64,000 nt of DNA from Candidatus Avelusimicrobium intestinale (GTDB lineage: Bacteria; Elusimicrobiota; Elusimicrobia; Elusimicrobiales; Elusimicrobiaceae), in NCBI GenBank assembly GCA_902765225.1, contig CACWYV010000002.1, positions 4,697-68,696 of the forward strand, given 5' to 3'. Made by a program: the position numbers and the translations under genes. Below, piece by piece: positions 60,283 to 64,000 of this stretch (position 1 is its first letter; the number at the start of each line of letters is the position of its first letter). The notes under the pieces were generated by a model. That model did not search any database, was not told where the DNA came from, and saw only the letters and a program-made list of their open reading frames with translations.

Positions 60283-60747
60283 TTACCTCCTAAATATAAA
60301 ATGTAAAAATAAGACCCCGTTATACACCGAACTTCTGCCGGTAAATTCTCCCCCCAAACACGTAATCAATTTCCGGGCCGCCTCATAGCGGGCATCCACT
60401 GCGTTGGTCAGCGTGGGATATAATTGCAACCAGGCAGCTAACCAACGTTTAGCAGAACGTACAAACGAAATGGGTACACGCGTTACCGGACTTCCGGTCA
60501 AAAGCCACACGCAAGCATCGGTTCCCAGCAAGGATGAAGCGTACACACCCGCCAACGCAATTACTTTCCCCCGGTACACTCCGCATACCCTGCACACAGA
60601 AATACAGATGAAATGCTCCAAACACTCCGCCGGCGATTGACCGGGGTGTGAAGCGGCTAACTCCCGTCGGTCAGCCGCCCGTAGGCAACGGGCCAAGGCC
60701 GGACCGTCTGCCGGTTGAGCCGGACGAAAATATAAAACCGGTTTCAT
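60283..60747 (-). CDS. Gp13-like phage protein with GNAT-like fold
   Basis: 154 residues. FRPAQPADGPALARCLRAADRREL, VIALAGVYASSLLGTDACVWLLTG and RVPISFVRSAKRW fit the DUF2833/phage Gp13-type acetyltransferase-like family found beside T7-like internal proteins. It has five Cys. In T7, gp13 helps core assembly. Enzymatic activity here is unproven. Confidence 0.6.
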   Translation of the reverse strand: MKPVLYFRPAQPADGPALARCLRAADRRELAASHPGQSPAECLEHFICISVCRVCGVYRGKVIALAGVYASSLLGTDACVWLLTGSPVTRVPISFVRSAKRWLAAWLQLYPTLTNAVDARYEAARKLITCLGGEFTGRSSVYNGVLFLHFIFRR

Positions 60748-60798
60748 AGCAATCCCGAACGTATGGCGGAAAAATCCGGCTCCCGCCGAATGAAAAGA

Positions 60799-63411
60799 TT
60801 AACCCAACCGGTATAATACCGCTAATAGCGTGACGGGAAGCGGATCCGTCTGCGTGAAGAGAAGAGACGGAGTTAAGGTATGGCTTCCGGCTAACGGCAA
60901 AACATACGGTTGTGTTTTGAGGGCCAGCGGCGTGTTATATGGCTCCAAAGCACGTTGGAGGAGGGGTTCGCCCTGTTCGCCTTCCAAAGTAACCATTCCG
61001 CCCCGGCTATCGGCTACGTGTAACACGACGGAAACAATGCGCTGTTTGTTCCCCAAAGAAGGCCCGGCCGAAGTAGGGAACACGACCGGTAACGTTTGCA
61101 ATTCTGCTGTATATAAGAGCCCCACGTGTACACAAGTCATTGCCCTCGGCAGGGTAATACACCCTTGTTCCACGCGCAGTCCTGCTAGCGGACTTCCGTC
61201 GGCCAACACCCCCACGCTTTTCCCTTCCAAATGATCTAACCCCTCCACCTGCGTAAATGGTGTGGTGGATTTTTTAGAAACACAAGCATCCAAAAAGACC
61301 TGGTCTTGCGGCTGCTGGGTAGGCAAACGGGGCTGTAATTTTTCTATCAGGTATTGTCCGTCCCGTTCTACGGCAAACCACATTTCATCGTAACCGCGGT
61401 TGGGAATGGTACAAACGCTGCGGAAATATCCTTGCGTATCGTGGTGCGTCCAAGCGCAAACCTCTTGTTCGGCCACATAGGTCAGTGAAGCCAAAGTACC
61501 ATCGGAAAGTACACACCAAATCAAGTTATCCGGCTCTTGTTGGTGGCAAATTTCCCGAATTTCCTTGTTAGCAAACAAATGTTTGGCACAAAGAGTTAAA
61601 TCCTCGCTCACGTACGCAGTCACGCTGTAATCGTAGTAAAAATCACGTAGCGAAGAACCGCGCGCCTGCACAAAAAGAGTCCGGCTTCCCACCCGGAGTA
61701 CCGGCGTACGGCTGGAACCACGCTCACTTTGTTGTTCCACCTGTACATTGTAAGGAGTCAACGCTCCGGCCGATGAAAGCGTCCACTCGCTTCCCGCCGT
61801 AAATACCCACAATTTACTGCCAACGGACACGGAATGGATGGCATTTAACTTTTTGCCGGACAGGTTAATACTGATCGGATCCGCGTCAGTCAAGGCCCCG
61901 CGGGAAGTACCAAAGTGATGATATTGCCCGGTTTTGGAAAACCAAATCGTCTGCGGTTCGGCGGAAGTACCGGCTAAACCGAGCCGGTCTTGGTAGAAAA
62001 AGACACACGTGGGATACCCGTTTTTGGGGCTGAAAGACCCCTCGGCCCAATCGGCCGTCCATTCGTCGCTGGCGCAGGGGCGCTCCAACGATACAATCAC
62101 TTGCCGGGCACTGACGAACCCCGTGACTACCACGACCCCTTGTTGGACAAACGCCGCTGCCGACAGTTCATACCCGGCTTCTCCGGTAATTCCGCAAGCA
62201 CGCAACCGCAAAGAGTAGGCCTCCCCCTGGTCCGGCAAAGTGCCCATATCGGTGATATTATCGTCATCGGCTGCGCGGATAAAATGCTTGACCGCACTCC
62301 AGGTTTCCCCCAAATCAACCGATTTTTCCAGCACCAACGTCCCTGACCATGTACCCGAAGTGCGCACCGTCCAATCCGAAGCCGTTTGTATGATAACCGA
62401 GGATGTTTCATACCCCAATATCCCCGTTTGATATTGACTTTCCACCGGGTGGGTAAGGCCAAAGCGTCCCCCTACTTGCCGCGGGGAAAACAAGTCAAAA
62501 TTACTGGCTAACACGTAGGTAATATCTCCCGTTGCAACCGGGTCCCCTTGGTTAACACCCCCCGATAGTTGTTGTTCAATCACAATAGCCGGCTCATGGA
62601 CAAAACTGTCGCGGTAGGTCAATCGCAAGGTAATGCCGTTCCACGCTCCCCCCGTGGCTTGCGGAGATGTAATTTGGATAATACCCCCCAAATTTACCGC
62701 CACTACCCCGGATGAACTGAAACGTGTGTTAAAGGCAGAAACACATGCTTCTACATCAAACCCGTAATCTCCGCCCGCAAAAAACAAGGTATCGTTAAAA
62801 TAGCCGTACACAAAATAACGGGGGTCTACCACCGGCAAAAAAGACAAGGTGGCCGCCACGCCGTCTGTCTGGATTTCCGTGTCTTGGGTGGCATACACAC
62901 GCAATTTACGGGATGTATCGGTATTTTCCAATTGGAACGGCCCAAACCGCACCGCATGCTCCTCCAAGGAAAAACGCCCGGGTGCTATCCGGGTTAACCG
63001 GTAAGGCGGGTAGGCGGGATGGGCCAAAAAGAGCATTTGGTCATATTGGGTATACTGGACATTAGCAACATCCGCCTCCGTGTACGGAGAAGCAATCTCA
63101 TAGGGAATTCCCGCTTCATTGAGTACCCGCCCGGCAGACGTATAGACGCGGATATATCCGTCCCCCAATTCCAACACGTAGGCCTCCGTTTCTCCCACCA
63201 CAAACGGAATCAGCCGGCAGGCCTTGGCGGAATATTTAGCCGCCCCCATATACCCTGTCCCCGGCCGGTTGGAAACCCCGCCTTGCGGATGTACAAAAAA
63301 GTTACGGGCGGTTTTTAACCACGAAGTATACGCCGGACTGTCCACCCGGGCGGCCAACGCCGGGCTGACTTCGCCCCCGGCAAAAGAAGACTGCATCGTG
63401 TGAAAAGCCAT
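60799..63411 (-). CDS. Tail tubular protein B (nozzle, gp12-like)
   Basis: 870 residues. The start FAGGEVSPALAARVDSPAY, KTARNFFVHPQGGVSNRPGT and LIPFVVGETEAYVLELGDGYIR match the gp12 type nozzle family of podoviruses. The remainder is beta-rich. It forms the bottom of the short tail. It overlaps the tail tubular A gene by one base (TAATG), so the two are coupled. Confidence 0.85.
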   Translation of the reverse strand: MAFHTMQSSFAGGEVSPALAARVDSPAYTSWLKTARNFFVHPQGGVSNRPGTGYMGAAKYSAKACRLIPFVVGETEAYVLELGDGYIRVYTSAGRVLNEAGIPYEIASPYTEADVANVQYTQYDQMLFLAHPAYPPYRLTRIAPGRFSLEEHAVRFGPFQLENTDTSRKLRVYATQDTEIQTDGVAATLSFLPVVDPRYFVYGYFNDTLFFAGGDYGFDVEACVSAFNTRFSSSGVVAVNLGGIIQITSPQATGGAWNGITLRLTYRDSFVHEPAIVIEQQLSGGVNQGDPVATGDITYVLASNFDLFSPRQVGGRFGLTHPVESQYQTGILGYETSSVIIQTASDWTVRTSGTWSGTLVLEKSVDLGETWSAVKHFIRAADDDNITDMGTLPDQGEAYSLRLRACGITGEAGYELSAAAFVQQGVVVVTGFVSARQVIVSLERPCASDEWTADWAEGSFSPKNGYPTCVFFYQDRLGLAGTSAEPQTIWFSKTGQYHHFGTSRGALTDADPISINLSGKKLNAIHSVSVGSKLWVFTAGSEWTLSSAGALTPYNVQVEQQSERGSSRTPVLRVGSRTLFVQARGSSLRDFYYDYSVTAYVSEDLTLCAKHLFANKEIREICHQQEPDNLIWCVLSDGTLASLTYVAEQEVCAWTHHDTQGYFRSVCTIPNRGYDEMWFAVERDGQYLIEKLQPRLPTQQPQDQVFLDACVSKKSTTPFTQVEGLDHLEGKSVGVLADGSPLAGLRVEQGCITLPRAMTCVHVGLLYTAELQTLPVVFPTSAGPSLGNKQRIVSVVLHVADSRGGMVTLEGEQGEPLLQRALEPYNTPLALKTQPYVLPLAGSHTLTPSLLFTQTDPLPVTLLAVLYRLG

Positions 63412-63992
63412 TAGCGAACCTCCGTAAACGCATCCGTAGCCGGTACCGTATGAAAGGACTCCGTCGCATTACTGCGGCGTGCTTCGGCCAAACTGAGCGT
63501 ATATTTTTGAAGCAACTGGGCAGCCAACTGCATATCGGCCGACAACACCACCGCCAAATCACACGCCAACGCCAGTGAAAAACATTTTATAAACGCCGGA
63601 TCAAACAGGTTTTCGTCGGTAATACGACAGGTATAATAAGCCCGGGCGTGTTCGGAAGGCGTTAAAATGACCCGGCTATGCAAATCGGGCCGGAAAAACT
63701 CCTGAAACGGCAACCGCTCACGTCCCGTTTCAGATATATTGCGGATAAATAGGGCTTCGCTGGGGTACTTATACGTAAAACGGCCCTGCACATCCGGTTC
63801 GCTTTCCAACAACGCTAGCGGTTCTTCTGCCCCGGCAAACGCCCAATTGTGGGTACGGAGAATCTCATCCCGTACGGGAGCATAAAACAAATTCAACCGA
63901 CGCGCCTTTTCATTTTCCTGTTCCAAGGAAGAAATAGGAGATTGACCCAATTGCGCCAAAGCTAAATTACAGATATGTATTTTTGATATCAT
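63411..63992 (-). CDS. Tail tubular protein A (gp11-like)
   Basis: 193 residues. ICNLALAQLGQSPISSLEQENEKARR, FYAPVRDEILRTHNWAFA and SNATESFHTVPATDAF are the signature parts of podoviral adaptor or gatekeeper proteins (T7 gp11). It joins the portal to the nozzle. Complete within the window; upstream capsid and portal genes should follow beyond the right edge. Confidence 0.8.
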   Translation of the reverse strand: MISKIHICNLALAQLGQSPISSLEQENEKARRLNLFYAPVRDEILRTHNWAFAGAEEPLALLESEPDVQGRFTYKYPSEALFIRNISETGRERLPFQEFFRPDLHSRVILTPSEHARAYYTCRITDENLFDPAFIKCFSLALACDLAVVLSADMQLAAQLLQKYTLSLAEARRSNATESFHTVPATDAFTEVR

Positions 63993-64000
63993 TTTTTTAA

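Overview
The window looks like a chromosomal segment of a gut-type Elusimicrobiota bacterium (relative of Elusimicrobium). This rests on three PilA/PulG-type pilin genes of the kind abundant in that phylum, an LL-diaminopimelate aminotransferase route to meso-DAP, a Gram-negative envelope gene set (LspA, OmpA-like and TPR lipoproteins), and dense core genes with recurrent TTTGCTAnnAT promoters. The assignment is an inference from gene style; no rRNA or ribosomal-protein marker is present.

Layout. (1) 1-770: the 3' end of a cupin gene and a terminator, then non-coding DNA. (2) 770-16.6 kb: a lower-GC defence island inserted at the 3' end of a tRNA-Arg gene (intact copy 16607-16678, minus strand). 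Copies of the tRNA 3' end also lie at 770-791 and 12889-12910, so the island looks like two stacked elements. The larger one carries a small zinc-ribbon gene, a zeta-toxin-like kinase with a 53-residue partner, a tyrosine recombinase, a possible structured RNA, an exported nuclease, a Hachiman-type pair (HamA/HamB), a DpnII-like restriction-modification system with two methyltransferases, and a HhH-GPD glycosylase-like protein. The smaller one carries a NotI-like endonuclease convergent with a C5 cytosine methyltransferase, plus one unknown gene. Each junction has a non-coding block rich in TAGTGTCCA and CGACGAGAA motifs.

(3) 16.7-54.6 kb: core genome. It holds two OsmC proteins, a frameshifted DnaJ/CbpA gene, an exported receiver-like protein, a BaiN/HI0933 flavoprotein, an acyl-CoA dehydrogenase-EtfB-ferredoxin/EtfA operon, an ileS-lspA-TPR-P-type ATPase-queF run, a DtxR/MntR regulator, dapF-dapL, a SerC-like aminotransferase, era, a very large PAS/GAF protein without an output domain, and a compact queuosine/folate cluster (queD-queE-folE-folP-PTPS paralogue-folK). 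An OmpA lipoprotein and a GGGtGRT/Fe-S scaffold pair follow. The pilin genes, with two secreted proteins of similar N-terminal layout, are scattered through this part.

(4) 55.3-64 kb: the late module of a T7-like podoviral prophage, all on the minus strand: tail tubular A and B, internal virion proteins, tail fibre, holin, M15 endolysin and overlapping spanins. It runs off the right edge of the window.

The most promising leads are the two-tier tRNA-Arg island with its junction repeats, the transcriptional coupling of Hachiman with DpnII-type restriction, the HhH-GPD protein of unknown role, the possible structured RNA near 3.7 kb, the methyltransferase whose motif IX lies in the wrong frame, a P-type ATPase lacking several catalytic residues, and a group of apparently leaderless genes.
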